A stretch of DNA of 64,000 bases, from contig JASDFA010000003.1 of the NCBI GenBank assembly GCA_035772735.1, positions 55,424,501 through 55,488,500 of the forward strand, given 5' to 3'. Positions 47,970 to 59,365 of the stretch are shown here, one piece after another (position 1 is the first letter of the stretch; every line of letters starts with the position of its first letter). The DNA comes from Datura wrightii. Taxonomy: Eukaryota; Streptophyta; Magnoliopsida; Solanales; Solanaceae. Made by a program: the position numbers and the translations under genes. Under the pieces are notes generated by a model. It saw only the letters and a list, made by a program, of their open reading frames with translations, had not been told where the DNA came from and did no database searches.

Positions 47970-49142
47970 TTGCCTCCATGAAGAGTGAACGCTAGAAGAA
48001 ATCGTAAGGGCAATGATCATGAGGATGTCCATGATGGTGACCATCAACCAGCCCCACCCGTTCACGGGAAGTACGCACTAGAGCTAGCTGCCCACACTGA
48101 GTTTAGGGCAGCGATTCAGATATTTGCACAGGCCATGACTGCCTATGTACAGAATTAGACGGTGGCGCATTTCCCTCATAATGGGAATGCAATGGGGTGA
48201 GGAATTTCTTGAGGATGAGCCCTCCGGAGTTCACTGGGTCAAAGGTGGATGAGGATCCACATGATTTCATTGAGGAGATTTTGAAGATAACCCAGGTTAT
48301 GAGGGTGAACAATGGGGAATACGTTGACTTGACCTCCTATCAGCTAAAGGGGGTAGCACATATATGGTTTAAGAAATGGAGAGATGCTAGGGCGGCGGGT
48401 GCAAGCCTGATAGGTTAGGATGAGTTTCACACTACATTCATGGATCTGTTATTCCCTTGGGAGATGAGGGAGCTCAAGGTGGCCGATTTTGTTAATCTGA
48501 AGCAGGGTAACATATCTGTCTAGGACTATACATTGCAGTTCACTCAGTTATCTAAATATGCTCCAGAGTTGGTTGTGGATCAGCGGGCTCGGGTGAGCCG
48601 TTTTGTGCATGGTGTAGTAGATTACTTGGACAAGGATTGCCGGATCAACATGTTTCACCGGGACATTAATTTTGCCCATATTGTATTGCATGCACAGGAG
48701 ATGAAGTCAGTCTATAAGAGGCAGAGAGAGACCAAGAGGGCTAGGACCGACAACTACTGGGTTTCTTAGGCCAGGTCAGGAGGTGGACTACGTCAGCAGA
48801 CCCAGCACAAGTCCATTGCTCCAGCTCCATCATCAGCCAGCACGCCATCCATGTTTAGGGGAGACCAGAGGAGCAGGGCTACAAGCTCGAGGGATCATTG
48901 TAGCATGCAGGTGGAGTGCACTTTTCCAGTTTGTGCGAAGTCCGACAAGAATTATCGTGGGAGGTGCCTCGTCGGTGCGGATGCGTGTTTTGGGTGTGGC
49001 AAACTCGGCACAAGATCAGAGATTGTCCTACAACAAGTTCTGCCGCTCCAGCAACACGACACCCTCAGCAGGGTGCCTCCGCTAATTCATCAGGCAGACA
49101 ACGCCAAAATCGATTTTATGCCCTAGTACCCCGCCAGGAGTA
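47970..49142 (+). pseudogene. gag: Element K gag, broken
   Basis: By alignment with element C the start codon is now TTG (47970) and the fourth codon is TGA. Clear text: NARRNRKGNDHEDVHDGDH, then after a frameshift near 48195 FLRMSPPEFTGSKVDEDPHD, ITQVMRVNN, YQLKGVAHIWFKKW, YTLQFTQLSKYAPELVVDQR and FVHGVVDYLDKDCRIN. The zinc knuckle starts CFGCGKLG at 48986 and ends RHKIRDCP one frame over, so a frameshift lies inside it. The RNA-binding and capsid roles are those of the family; this copy is dead. Confidence 0.88.
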
Positions 49143-49149
49143 GGAGGCG

Positions 49150-52100
49150 TCGTCAGATGTGGTCATGGGTATGTTGCAAGTCTTCCATATTGATGCTTAT
49201 GCATTGTTAGATCAAAGAGCTACTTTGTCCTTTCTGACCCCTTACATTACTAGTAGTTTTGGAGTTATTCCTAAAATTATGTCAGAACAGTTCTCCGTAT
49301 CTACTCCAGTCAGTGAATAAATGGTAGCTAGGCAGCTATATAAGGGGTGTCCCATCACAGTGTCGCATAAGGTTACCTGCGCAGACTTAGTAGAGTTGGA
49401 CATGACCGACTATGATATCATCTTGGGTATGAACTGGTTGTTTACATGTTATGCTTTGATTAATTGTAGGGCCCATGCGATGGAATTTCATTTCAGAGTG
49501 AGTCAGTTCTGGAATGGAAGGGTAATTCCGCTGTACTAGCCGGTCAGTTTATTTCCTATTCTTAAGGCCAGGAAAATGATCTCTGAGGCTTGTATGTACC
49601 ACCTAGTTAGGGTTAAGGGGGTGGAGTCCGAGACCCGACTATTCAGTCAGTTCTTGTTGTGTGTGAGTATCAGGAGGTTTTTCCTGATAATTTTCCAGGT
49701 GCTCCTCCATAGAGGGAAATTGATTTCGGTATTGATCTAATTCCCGATACGCAACCTATCTCTATTCCTCCTTACAGGATGGATCCAACCGAGCTAAAAG
49801 AGTTAAAAGAACAGTTGGAGGACTTGTTGGATAAGGGTTTCATTTGACCGAGCAAGTCTCCATGGGGTGCACCAATTCTATTTGTTTAAAAGAAGGATGG
49901 ATCCCTTCGGATGTGCATTGATTATCAGAAGCTGAATAAGGTCACTGTTAAGAGCAGGTACCCCTTGCCCAGGATTGATGATTTATTTGACTAGCTCCAG
50001 GGTGCCAGACATTTCTCGAAGATGGATCTCAGGTCCGAGTATCACCTGCTCAGAGTTTGGGAGAGTGATATCCTAAATATAGACTTTAGAACCCCGTATG
50101 GTCATTAGGAGTTTATAGTTATGTCATTTGGAATAACCAATGCTCCTACAGCTTTTATGGACCTGATGAATAGGGTGTTCAAGCAATATCTGGACATGTT
50201 CGTGATCGTGTTCATTGATGACATCCTTATATACTCTCGGAGCGAGGAGGAGCATGTCACTCATTTGAGGATAGTGCTGTAGACTCTCAAGGATCGTCAG
50301 TTGTATGCCAAGTTTAGCAAGTGTGAATTTTTACTAGACTCGGTGGCATTTCTGGGTCATGTGGTATCCAGCGAGGGCATAAAGTTATATTCTCATATAA
50401 TCGAAGCGGTGAAGAATTGGCCCAGATCTGTAATCCTTTAGAAATTCGGAGTTTCTTGGGCCTAGAAGGCTACTATCCAAGATTTTTTCAAAGATTTTCA
50501 TCAATTGCAGCCCCATTGACCAGGTTGACTTAGAAAAAGATAAAGTTCCAATGGTTGAAGGCTTGTGAGAAAAGCTTTCAGGAATTGAAGACCCAACTCA
50601 CTTCAGCACCAGTGTTGACTTTACCCGAGGGTACTAATGGCTTTGTAGTATATTGTGATGCTTCGAGAGTTGGACTTGGATGTGTGTTGATGCAGCATTA
50701 GAAAGTAATAGCATATGCCTCTCGATAGTTAAAGGTTCACGAAAAGAATTACCCGACCCATGATCTTGAGTTGGCCGCGGTGGTGTTTGCGTTGAAGATA
50801 TGGTGGTATTACTTGTATGGGATCCACGTGGACGTGTTCACTGATAACAAGAGCTTGAAATATGTGCTCACCAGGAAGGATCTCAATCTTTGGCAAAGGA
50901 GGTGGTTGGAGTTACTAAAGGACTCCAAAATGAGTGTTCTTTACCACTTGGGCAAGTCTAACGTGGTTGCAAATGCACTTACTAGGCTCTCTATGGAGAG
51001 TGTGTCTCACGTGGATGATGGGAAGAAGGAGTTGATGAAAGATGTCCACCGACTTGCAAGATTGGGAGTTAGATTAATGGACTCGGCCGATGGCAGCATT
51101 ATTATGTAGAATGGGTCAGAATCATCCTTGGTGGTTGATGTCAAATCTAAGAAAGACGAGGATCTGATTTTGAGGAAGCTGAAGGAAGCGGTGCGGAGAC
51201 AAAAGGTGGAGGTTTTCTCCCAAGGAGGAGATGGTATGCTACGATACCAGGATCGACTATGTGTCCCAAATGTTGATAATTTGAGAGTTCGGATATTGAA
51301 TGAGGCACATGGTACCAGATACTCTATCCATCCAGGATCCACAAAGATGTATCGGGACTTGCGAGAAATCTGTTGGTAGGATGGTATGAAGAAGGATATT
51401 GCAAAGTTCGTAGCCAAATTTCAAAACTGTCATCAAGTGAAGGTCGAGCATCAAAGGCCGAGAGGTGTACTTCAGTATATTAACATCGAGCATCAAAGGT
51501 CAGGAGGCATACTTCAAGATATTAATATTCCCACATGGAAGTGGGAAGAGATTAATATGGATTGCATTACAGGCCTACCTTATACTCGACGATACTATGA
51601 TTCCATTTAGGTAGTGGTAGATAAGTTAACCAAGCGCTGCACATTTCCTACCGGTCAAGACCACAGATTCAGCAGATGATTATGCCATATTGTATATTCA
51701 TGAGTTGGTTTGACTTCATGGAGTGCCCTTGTCTATTATTTCAGATCGAGGTACTCAGTTTACCTCCTAGTTCTGGTGGTCTTTTCAGAAAGGACTTGGG
51801 ACTCAAGCCAAGCTCAGCATAGCCTTTCATCCGCAAACGGATAGCTAAGACGAACGAACAATCTAGACTCTTGAGGACATGTTGAGGGCATATGTTATAG
51901 ATTTTAAAGGTAGTTGGGATGATCATTTGCCCTTGATCGAGCTTGCTTATAATAACATTTGTCACTCTAGTATCCAGATGGCACCGTTCAAGGCTCTTTA
52001 CGGGCGAAGGTAGATCGCCCATTGGATGGTTTGAGGTTTGTGAGGCAGCCATGATAGGACCTGATTCGATTCATGAGGCCATGGTGAAGGTCCAGTTGAT

Positions 52101-52590
52101 AAGGGACCGGTTGAAAACCGCTCATACTCATCAGAAATCGTATGGCAATATGAGGAGAAGGGATCTGGAGTTTGATATGGACGACTAGGTATTTGTCAAG
52201 TTATCTCCCATGAAGGGAGTCATGCGGTTTGGAAAGAAAGGGAAACTCAGTCCCCGATGAAGAGTTGGTAAGGTGGCGTATGAGTTGGATTTGCCATCAG
52301 AGTTATCTTCAGTACATCCCGTGTTTCATGTGTCCCTTTTGAAGAAAAGTTTAGGAGATCCAGCTCTAGTAGTTTCGGTGGACAACGTCAGTGTGAAAGA
52401 CAACCTCAGCTATTAAGAAGTTTCGGTGAAAATATTAGATCGTCAAGTCTATAAGCTAAGGAACAAGGAAGTAGCCTCAGTTAAGGTTTTATGAAAAAAT
52501 TAGCATGTTGAGGGAGCTACATGGGAAGCCGAAGCAGATATAATGGCAAAATACGCACATTTATTCTTTACCGGCTCAGCTCCAACTTGA
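49150..52590 (+). pseudogene. pol: Element K pol, broken
   Basis: Protease at about 49160-49540 reads ALLDQRATLSFLTPYITSSF, so the D-x-G motif is lost. RT at about 49740-50440 keeps KSRYPLPRIDDL, VMSFGITNAPTAFMDL and an intact FIDD catalytic motif (50211-50222), but has several stops. RNase H at about 50500-51000: VVYCDASRVGLGCVLMQH, LELAAVVFALKIWWYY, DVFTDNKSLKYVL. Integrase at about 51280-51960: HGTRYSIHPGSTKMYRDL, INMDCITGLP, IISDRGTQFTS, TLEDMLRAY, with a 42-bp in-frame duplication. Tail: SSVHPVFHVSLLKKS and EGATWEAEADIM (chromodomain-like), ending at TGA 52588-52590. Confidence 0.9.
51446..51529 (+). repeat. 42-bp in-frame tandem duplication in integrase of element K
   Basis: GAGCATCAAAGG starts at 51446 and 51488. 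The translation is EHQRPRGVLQYINI then EHQRSGGILQDINI. It lies between the zinc-binding domain and the catalytic core. Elements A and C have a single unit here. Confidence 0.93.
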
Positions 52591-52819
52591 GGTAACAGTT
52601 TTACTCTATGATTCTATTTAGTTTCCATGTTCAGTTCATGTGTTCAAGCTTATTTTATGTGTATGAATGTGTATGTGAAGCATGAGATTAGTTCAGCTAT
52701 GTGTTATGAATCGGAGATAGTCATTCCGTAAAAATTTCGGTTAAAATGATCAGTGTTTGCATAAGATAATTGCATGTCTCTGTTTCCTACTTGTTTCTAA
52801 CATTCGAGGAAGAATTTTT

Positions 52820-52834
52820 CCAAGGGGGAGATAT
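52820..52834 (+). other. Polypurine tract of element K
   Basis: CCAAGGGGGAGATAT immediately precedes the 3' LTR start TGTAATACCCCG. Confidence 0.88.
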
Positions 52835-54392
52835 TGTAATACCCCGAAAGTGCGTAGGAGTAGACCTAGAAGTGAAAAGTTGAACACTGTAGAAAATTAG
52901 GAAAAATCTCTTAGGACCGGCCAAGATACGACTCGTGGTATCAAACCATGAGTCGTTGTAACGAGTCGTTGGTTGAGATTAGGCTGGGTGATAGTGCAGA
53001 CAACGGATGACATGACGACTCATTGTGTGAAACAACGAGTCGTTAGCAGTCATTGGAAGTAGTTGGGTTCTTTAGGTGGGCCATAACGGGTCTCCCAACG
53101 ACCCATCATGAGAAACAACGAGTCGTTGGTTGTGGTCGTTGTTGAAGGATAAGATTTTCTAGTGGGCTTGATGGAAGGAAAATAAAGACTCATCGTTAGT
53201 TGTGACGAGTCGTGGTGTGGCCCGTTAGAATATAAGATGCCAAGGTCCATGAGCAAACCACGGACAAAGTAACAGACCGTTGGTTGGTAAGACGAGTCAT
53301 CCTGTGCGTCCGTTGGCTGATTTCGGAAGCAGGCCTTCAGTAGTGCAACGATAAGTGACATGACAAGTCATCATTTATTCCAACGACCCATTAGTGCCAT
53401 CCGTTGGTTCCATCCGGCCATATTTCAGGGAAGATTCATTAAGGGTAATTTCGACATTTTCACGATATGAGGCCCTAAACTACATCGTTTTGGCTTGGGA
53501 AAGCTGGGTTTTTAAGAAAATGACCTATTCTAAACTCTCATTCATGCATGCAAGCATATTGAAAGGTGATCTAAGGGGATTTTAATCTTTCCTCTTCAAT
53601 TCTTCCAATTTAATTCTTGGGCTTCTAAGGAGAGTTAGAATTTGATAATCCCAGGTATGTAACACTATCAATGGGTGAATTCTTCCACACCCATGCCCCT
53701 ACTCTATGATTTTTCTTAAGATTTATCAAAAACTCATGGGGTTTCGTAATTTATTTATAAAAACCAAATGATTTAATTATGGGTTTTGTGATTTTGAAAA
53801 ATTATCATAACCTTTGCATTTTGATTATCGTTTGAGATTTAAATGCATTATAATAGTGTTGATTTTGATCTCTAAGCAATTAAGCTTAATTATGCATGCC
53901 CTATGATGAATCAATTTATGATCTATTTTCCCATTGATGTTCTTTACAAGCCCAACATGAATTATGTTTTAAATTATCAATTTATTATGTTATCCATTAT
54001 GATTTTATGAAATTCAAGCTATATGCATGATCTACAAGTATGTATAAATCTTATTAATCATGAATTATGTTTTTGGCTGACTCACGGGCCTCATGTCATG
54101 GCTAGATCACATATGTTCAAGAATGTTTACGATTATCATGATTTAACTAGCCCATGAACTCATGTATGTATTATAATGAGCACTATATATGTTTTGGGAG
54201 TAGTATTGAACACCGAGTAGGTTCGGGCCACAGGTTAATCCCCATATCTCATGAACTACATGCCACCGTAGGTATCTTGGGACCCCTTTCATGTTAGTAC
54301 CAGACCCAAATGGCCCTTTTCATGGTGATATCACACTTTCATGGTCCTACCCTTGTCAAGGTATGGACACCCTCCCGACTAGGGTTACATGT
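52835..54392 (+). repeat. 3' LTR of element K, truncated
   Basis: Collinear with 45219-46760. U3 contains five exact ACGASTCGT 9-mers between 52928 and 53213. It stops at about 54392 after GACTAGGGTTACA, where the full copy continues with AGTCGTGTTTCATG (46763) but this one switches to pol coding sequence. Confidence 0.88.
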
Positions 54393-54799
54393 CTCCTATG
54401 AAGGAATTATGAGGTTCGGCTGGAAAGAGAATCTTACCCCGATATATTGTTTCTTATAGGATACTGAGACGAGTTGGCAATGTGGCTTATAAGGTCGAGC
54501 TACTAGCAGAGCTAGCTTCAGTGCATCCAGTTTTCCATGTGTCCTTACTGCAAAAGTACATTGGAGATCTAGCTCTACTTCTTCCAGTAGAGAGAGGTAG
54601 TGTGAAGGACATCCTTACCTATGAGGAGGTTTCCATTGAGATCCTTAAATGTCAAGTTCTCAAGTTGAGGAACAAGGAGGTAGCTTTGATGAAGGTTTTG
54701 TAGAGAAATCAGCTAGTGGAGGGAGCTACGTGGGAAGCCAAAGCAGATATGATGGCTACATACACGCATCTTTTCCCTTCCAGCTCAGTTCCAGATTGA
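54393..54799 (+). pseudogene. pol: C-terminal end of a chromovirus pol (integrase tail and chromodomain-like)
   Basis: It begins mid-gene at the MKG-type stretch and continues RRVGNVAYKVELLAELASVH, PVFHVSLLQKYIGDLALLLP, then LTYEEVSIEILKCQVLKLRN, one TAG, VEGATWEAKADMMATYTHLF and a final TGA (54797-54799). It is fused to the broken 3' LTR of element K. Text differs from K (LLQKYIGD against LLKKSLGD), so it comes from another element. Confidence 0.88.
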
Positions 54800-55029
54800 G
54801 GTTCTAGTTTCCTCCTTAGTAATCTATTCAATTTCAAGTCTAGTTCATGTCTCTCAATTCCTTTCATGTCTTAGTATGCATGTATGTTTCATAAATTTAG
54901 TTCAGTCATTTACTTCAGTTCGGAGTCAGTCACTCCATCAGTTTTCAATCTATAGCCTTTTAATTCTAGGATTGCAGCTCCTTCCCTATCCTTTCAGCTT
55001 AGTTAGTCTTCATTCGAGGATGAATATTC

Positions 55030-55044
55030 CCAAGGGAGAGATAA
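55030..55044 (+). other. Polypurine tract before the LTR at 55045
   Basis: CCAAGGGAGAGATAA, preceded by the conserved CATTCGAGGATGAATATT. It belongs to the pol tail on its left. Confidence 0.82.
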
Positions 55045-56846
55045 TGTAATACCACGGAAAGACCCTAAGATTATCTTTGAGGCTTTCAGCAAAACCAACA
55101 GGAAAATAGCAAAGTGGCGTATTGGACATAAGGTCCATGCCCTTGGCGAGGTAGTTGAACTAACTTTATGATAGCCATTGTATTATCAAGCTTCCATGAT
55201 ACAATACTGAATGTCGACACAATTATTTCCCCCAAGAGCCTTAAAAATCCATGAAAGTATCTTTTAAAATTCATGAATTGTTGTTAAATTTATTCCCAAT
55301 AAAGCTTGATTGTTGAAATCTCTATATGTATTTAATATTTCTATGTTCATGTATCTCCTTGAGTGTTCCCCTTATCTCAATATTGCCATTGATATCATGT
55401 AAATTCCCAAAGTGCAATAATTTTTTATTAAGTACTCCTCACCATTCATGAAGTGTGTAGTTACTATGACTAGAAGTGTTAGAGTTCCTCCTGTCTCTTG
55501 ATAGACTCCTTGAGTCTCTTATGTGATTCTTCCTGATGATCCATTGGTACCTCAAAAAACTAAAGTGTGTGTAATATAAAGAATATGTGATGCTCCCAAA
55601 ATGTCTACAATGTCATGAATCTCAAAGAATGAAGTGTCAAATGAATGGTCTCTATTGATAAGATAAATACTAACAAAGTTATTTACCGTCCAATAGATGA
55701 AGGCTCCAGGATTGGCGTATAACAACCTATTGCATTTATTACAATATAAGGAAGAAGGCCTTGGGCATATCAGATAATGACCCCTTTTTTTTATTTTATC
55801 CATCCAAAGGAGAAAGCCCTTAGGGAAGGGCAGATTGTATTCCCGAAGATGCGAATATTTTTGTGACCAGCACAAAGGCCTTGGCATTGGGTAAATACCA
55901 TTCTCAAAGTATCTATAGAAGATGAAAAATAAGAGTTGTTCCTAAATGAATCTAAGCAATATTAAATGATTACGAAGTGGCTAAGGCATTATGAATCTTT
56001 AAGAATGATCTCTCACTCCCAAGATCACAATTGAAAAGAATTGATGATATTTTCATGTGTGTAGATAAGAAAATCATGTCCCCCAACAAATATCTCAAAG
56101 CATAAAAGATAGTATCCCCCCCCCCCCAAAATCTAAAGAATGTTATCGAGAAATCCCCAAAACACTTAGTATGGAATCTATGCAAGCTCTGCATAATGAA
56201 CCTAAGAAAGTTACCCTTCAGTCTTTTTGGCTATGTCTCTTATTTCATTTATTTCATTATGCTTGTTATTCAAGTTATAGTATTTATTCTTCTTTGAATA
56301 CAATTATTATACCATATGTACTCACGTCTCTTTACTTTGGGGTTTGTATCTCACAATGCAAATTCAGGTGTTCGAAGCAACGAGATTCCTTATCAAGCGT
56401 ATTAGTTGATGTTCAGCTAGAGCTAGTGAGCCCCATATCTCTTCTGCATCTTTCTATAAACTTTGTTGTATTTTTGTCTTTTGGGTACGCAGGGGCCTTG
56501 TCCCAATACTTTCTTTTCAGATGTTACGTATTAGAGGCCTGCTAGACTAGAGTATTGCAATCATGCATATGTTTTAAAGGAAATCAGTTATTCTTATTTT
56601 GGTTTTACATCTTTGTATTCTCATTTTGAGGATTTCATATACTATGAGAATAAGGCTTTAGATTAGTCTTTTCTCCATATTTTCTGCTCTATGTGTGAGA
56701 GTCACTCTATGTGACTCACTCCTAGCATTCTATTTTGTATATTGCATTTTGTAAATATTGTATCAATTGTGTATATAGAAGGATTCGCTGGGGCAAGTTA
56801 TGGCACCGGGTACCAGTCTGGCCCATCATGATTTTGGGGCATGACA
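55045..56846 (+). repeat. LTR shared by a pol tail (left) and a gag body (right)
   Basis: 1802 bp, TGTAATACCACGG to TTTGGGGCATGACA. A PPT directly precedes it and a PBS directly follows it, so it has the left context of a 3' LTR and the right context of a 5' LTR. It contains a C12 homopolymer (56116-56127). The frames at 55552-55887 (minus) and 56171-56545 (plus) lie wholly inside it and show no domain. Confidence 0.85.
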
Positions 56847-56850
56847 AACT

Positions 56851-56862
56851 TGGTATCAATTT
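56851..56862 (+). other. Primer binding site, partly decayed (initiator Met type)
   Basis: TGGTATCAATTT, four bases after the LTR end. The first eight bases match TGGTATCAGAGC, then it decays. Confidence 0.8.
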
Positions 56863-57042
56863 AATAGATTTATGTGTCCTAGGAAGTTTACAAAGGCATG
56901 ACTACTAAATTCCTACTTATGGGTGTGTAGTGCGCCACACATAGAATTAGAAGGCTGCTGGAATAATTTAGGAGATTGACCTTCTTTCATATTCTATGAT
57001 CGTGCTACTGGCTATGTTCCCAGAAGTAATCTTAACTCGTTC

Positions 57043-57837
57043 ATTGTTCCATACTATCCAAATTATGCTTTCCAAATGAGTGACTCAAACTAGCTAAAAG
57101 GCTAGTATAATTCTAGAAATAGACCATAGTGGACTAACATCTACTAAAGAGTTTTATGTCGTGGAACCGGGTGGTTCCTCTATTCCATCACCCATAACTA
57201 CCTAGGACCAAATGGCTTACAGAATTCCCTTCGTCATCTACTCCCCCAAGTTCTTCTAGCCCAGATGCTTGGAAAGTTATTTAGTTACTCACCCAATTAG
57301 TGGCTACTCAGTCCTAGCATCAAAAAGAGGGACCTTTGAGTTTAGGGTAACAGAATGGATTAGTAGGTTCTCGAGTTAAGGAGTTTCTCCATATGGGTCC
57401 TCAGTTCTTCGTGGGATCAAACCCCAAGGAATATCCTGATAACTTCATTAATAAGCTTCAGAGAATTTTTTGAGTAATGCATGTGTGAGAAACAGAGGCC
57501 GCTAAGTTTGTTCCATATTAGCTATGAGAAGTTGCAGCTATATGGTATGATATATGGGTGGATTCTCGAGGGGAAAAGGCACCTCCAGCTACATGGAAGG
57601 AATTGGTGAGAGCTTTTATTGAGTTTTTCCTACCTACCAAAGTTGGGAGAGCAAAGGCGTTAAAGTTCGTTAGGCTTCAACATAAGGATATAGGTGTGCA
57701 AGTGTATAGACTTAGGTTTGTTCAATTAGCTAGGAATGCCCATAAATGATTTCTACTATCAGGTGAGGGTTATACGACTTGTGATTGGTCTTAGACCGTA
57801 TTTGATTGATGGGTGTCCCTAAGCAGCAGTAGTCGAG
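57043..57837 (+). pseudogene. gag: Ty3 gag, broken and cut off by element F
   Basis: Readable text includes RVKEFLHMGPQFFVGSNPKE, VMHV, EVAAIWYDIWVDSRGEKAPP and ATWKELVRAFIEFFLPTKVG, followed by LQHKDIGVQVYRLRFVQLAR. This is the retrotransposon gag capsid domain of a Solanaceae Ty3 family. Stops interrupt it at several points. At 57838 the Athila-type LTR of element F begins. The rest of the element should lie beyond the right edge of the window. Confidence 0.82.
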
Positions 57838-59350
57838 TGTTGTGACTGCGCTCAAGCGCACAAGCAAGCGTATGTGGTCTTACAAGTAATACAATGGCCT
57901 TTTTTTAAGAGCCGGATGTCGAACCCACAAGGACTGGACCAATTCAGCAAATTATCAAGTTCAAGTGTGATATTAACCCTCACAAGTGTTGATTATAGAA
58001 GTTTTTGTTAAATTATAATTAAATCTAGCGGTGGTCACAAAAATAATCTAAAACAATATAAGAAGCAACTAGAGCTAAGGCCGGATAATCATGCAATGCT
58101 ACCCTTTGTAATGGTTCAAGTATGAAATTATCAATTATTGTCTCACATAGTTGAAAATGCGATGTTCATGGTCTCTCGAGCCTCTAAACACGACAAACTA
58201 TCCTCACAACTACATCGTTGAGCGGGGATGTGACATTCTAGTTCGTGGGAAATTCAACTACATGGATGTGGTTTACGGGGTTTATGCTCTTGATTATGGA
58301 CTTTCGTACCTCTAATCATTTAACTCAGCTTAGCTTCACAACTACTTCTGCAAGTGGTGGACTGACAATTCTAAGTTGGTGTCTTTCTATCATCCCATTT
58401 TATCAACCAAGCAAGGAAAATTAGGTATAATTAATATCCTAACTGCGAATCATATCGAAAGATAAGAACTTGCTCCCTACATTCTCTTGTTCTTGCCTAG
58501 GGTTTCTCTTTCGATCTTTTGCCTAAGCTTAATGCATTCTTTTTCATGGTGAACAAGCGTAAAAACAACCATAATGTAGAATATAGGACAAAACAACAAT
58601 TAACAACTCAAACCAAAACAAATTCATGCAATTACAATCATATCACATAGCCTCAACCCTAGAGGAAGGGTTTTAGCACTCATGTTCGTACAAATACTCA
58701 AAAACACAATTAAGGTGATGTACTTACAAGAATAGATAAAATACAAGGTAAATTAGGTGAACCCTAAGTGAGTTCTTGACTTCTCCCTTCGCTCCTTTAC
58801 AGTTTTCAGAAAATATTTCGTGACAATTTGATTTTAGAAGCTAAGGGTCCTATTTATAGTAAATAGGGACTGTACAATTTTTGCCCATCATGGAATGGCT
58901 CCGTGGCACGGAGGTGGATGCGCCAATTTACCTCCGTGACGTGGAGATATCGCGACAACACACTGGAAATCACCTAAAAATTGAGCCTCGGTAGAAGCTT
59001 GCCGCGATGGCAGCGTGGCACGCTGCTTGTGCAGCACGATGGCTGGCGTGACACGGCCACTGTTGCGCCTTTGTGTCAGGTGTGGCACGGTGCTATCGCA
59101 CAGGTGGCCTATTTGCTGCCTTCTTCTTGCCGACTTTTGCAATTTGCTCCCGATTTCATTCCTCCACTTCACCCATCATAACTTGGTTCCTCAAATGTTA
59201 TTTTACCCTACAAAAACAAGAACTAATCATGTTGGTTAGTATATATCCAAATTTACATAAAATCACATGAGAAATTAAATTCATAAATAGACAAACACGA
59301 CTACACTAAGTTACAAATCGCACTTGGGCACACAATTATGCCCAAGATCA
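57838..59350 (-). repeat. 3' LTR of element F
   Basis: 1513 bp. In transcription direction TGATCTTGGGCATAATTG to GCGCAGTCACAACA. The copy starting at 63872 repeats its left end almost exactly (for example ACAAGTAATACARTGG and GTCGAACCCACAAGGA). A GC-rich palindromic zone (58899-59105) lies upstream of a TATA box. The small frames at 58888-59270 come from this GC-rich zone. It is close in length to the element B LTR (1517 bp). Confidence 0.92.
58851..58858 (-). promoter_or_regulatory. TATA box in the LTR of element F
   Basis: The minus strand reads TATAAATA in the context TTTACTATAAATAGGACCC, downstream of the GC palindromes, as in element B. Confidence 0.72.
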
Positions 59351-59365
59351 CCACCCCAAACTTTA
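59351..59365 (-). other. Polypurine tract of element F
   Basis: The minus strand reads TTAAAGTTTGGGGTGG directly before the LTR, like TTTAAGTGTGGGGTGG of element B. Confidence 0.8.

Larger units (their letters stand above)
45219..54392 (+). mobile_element. Element K: decayed Ty3 chromovirus with rearranged leader and truncated 3' LTR
   Basis: Gag, pol, PPT and 3' LTR are collinear. An LTR of the same family lies upstream (45219-47477), but 486 bp of foreign sequence without a PBS separate it from gag. The upstream LTR may be the element's own 5' LTR or a separate solo LTR. The 3' LTR stops at about 54392, where the end of another pol begins. Confidence 0.78.

Noticed and set aside
52900..53420. 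CRISPR-like array of short repeats
   Set aside because: Spacing is irregular, the repeat is only 9 bp, and the context is a plant LTR.
55552..56545. 111- and 124-codon frames
   Set aside because: Both lie inside the LTR at 55045-56846, which has clear ends with a PPT and a PBS.
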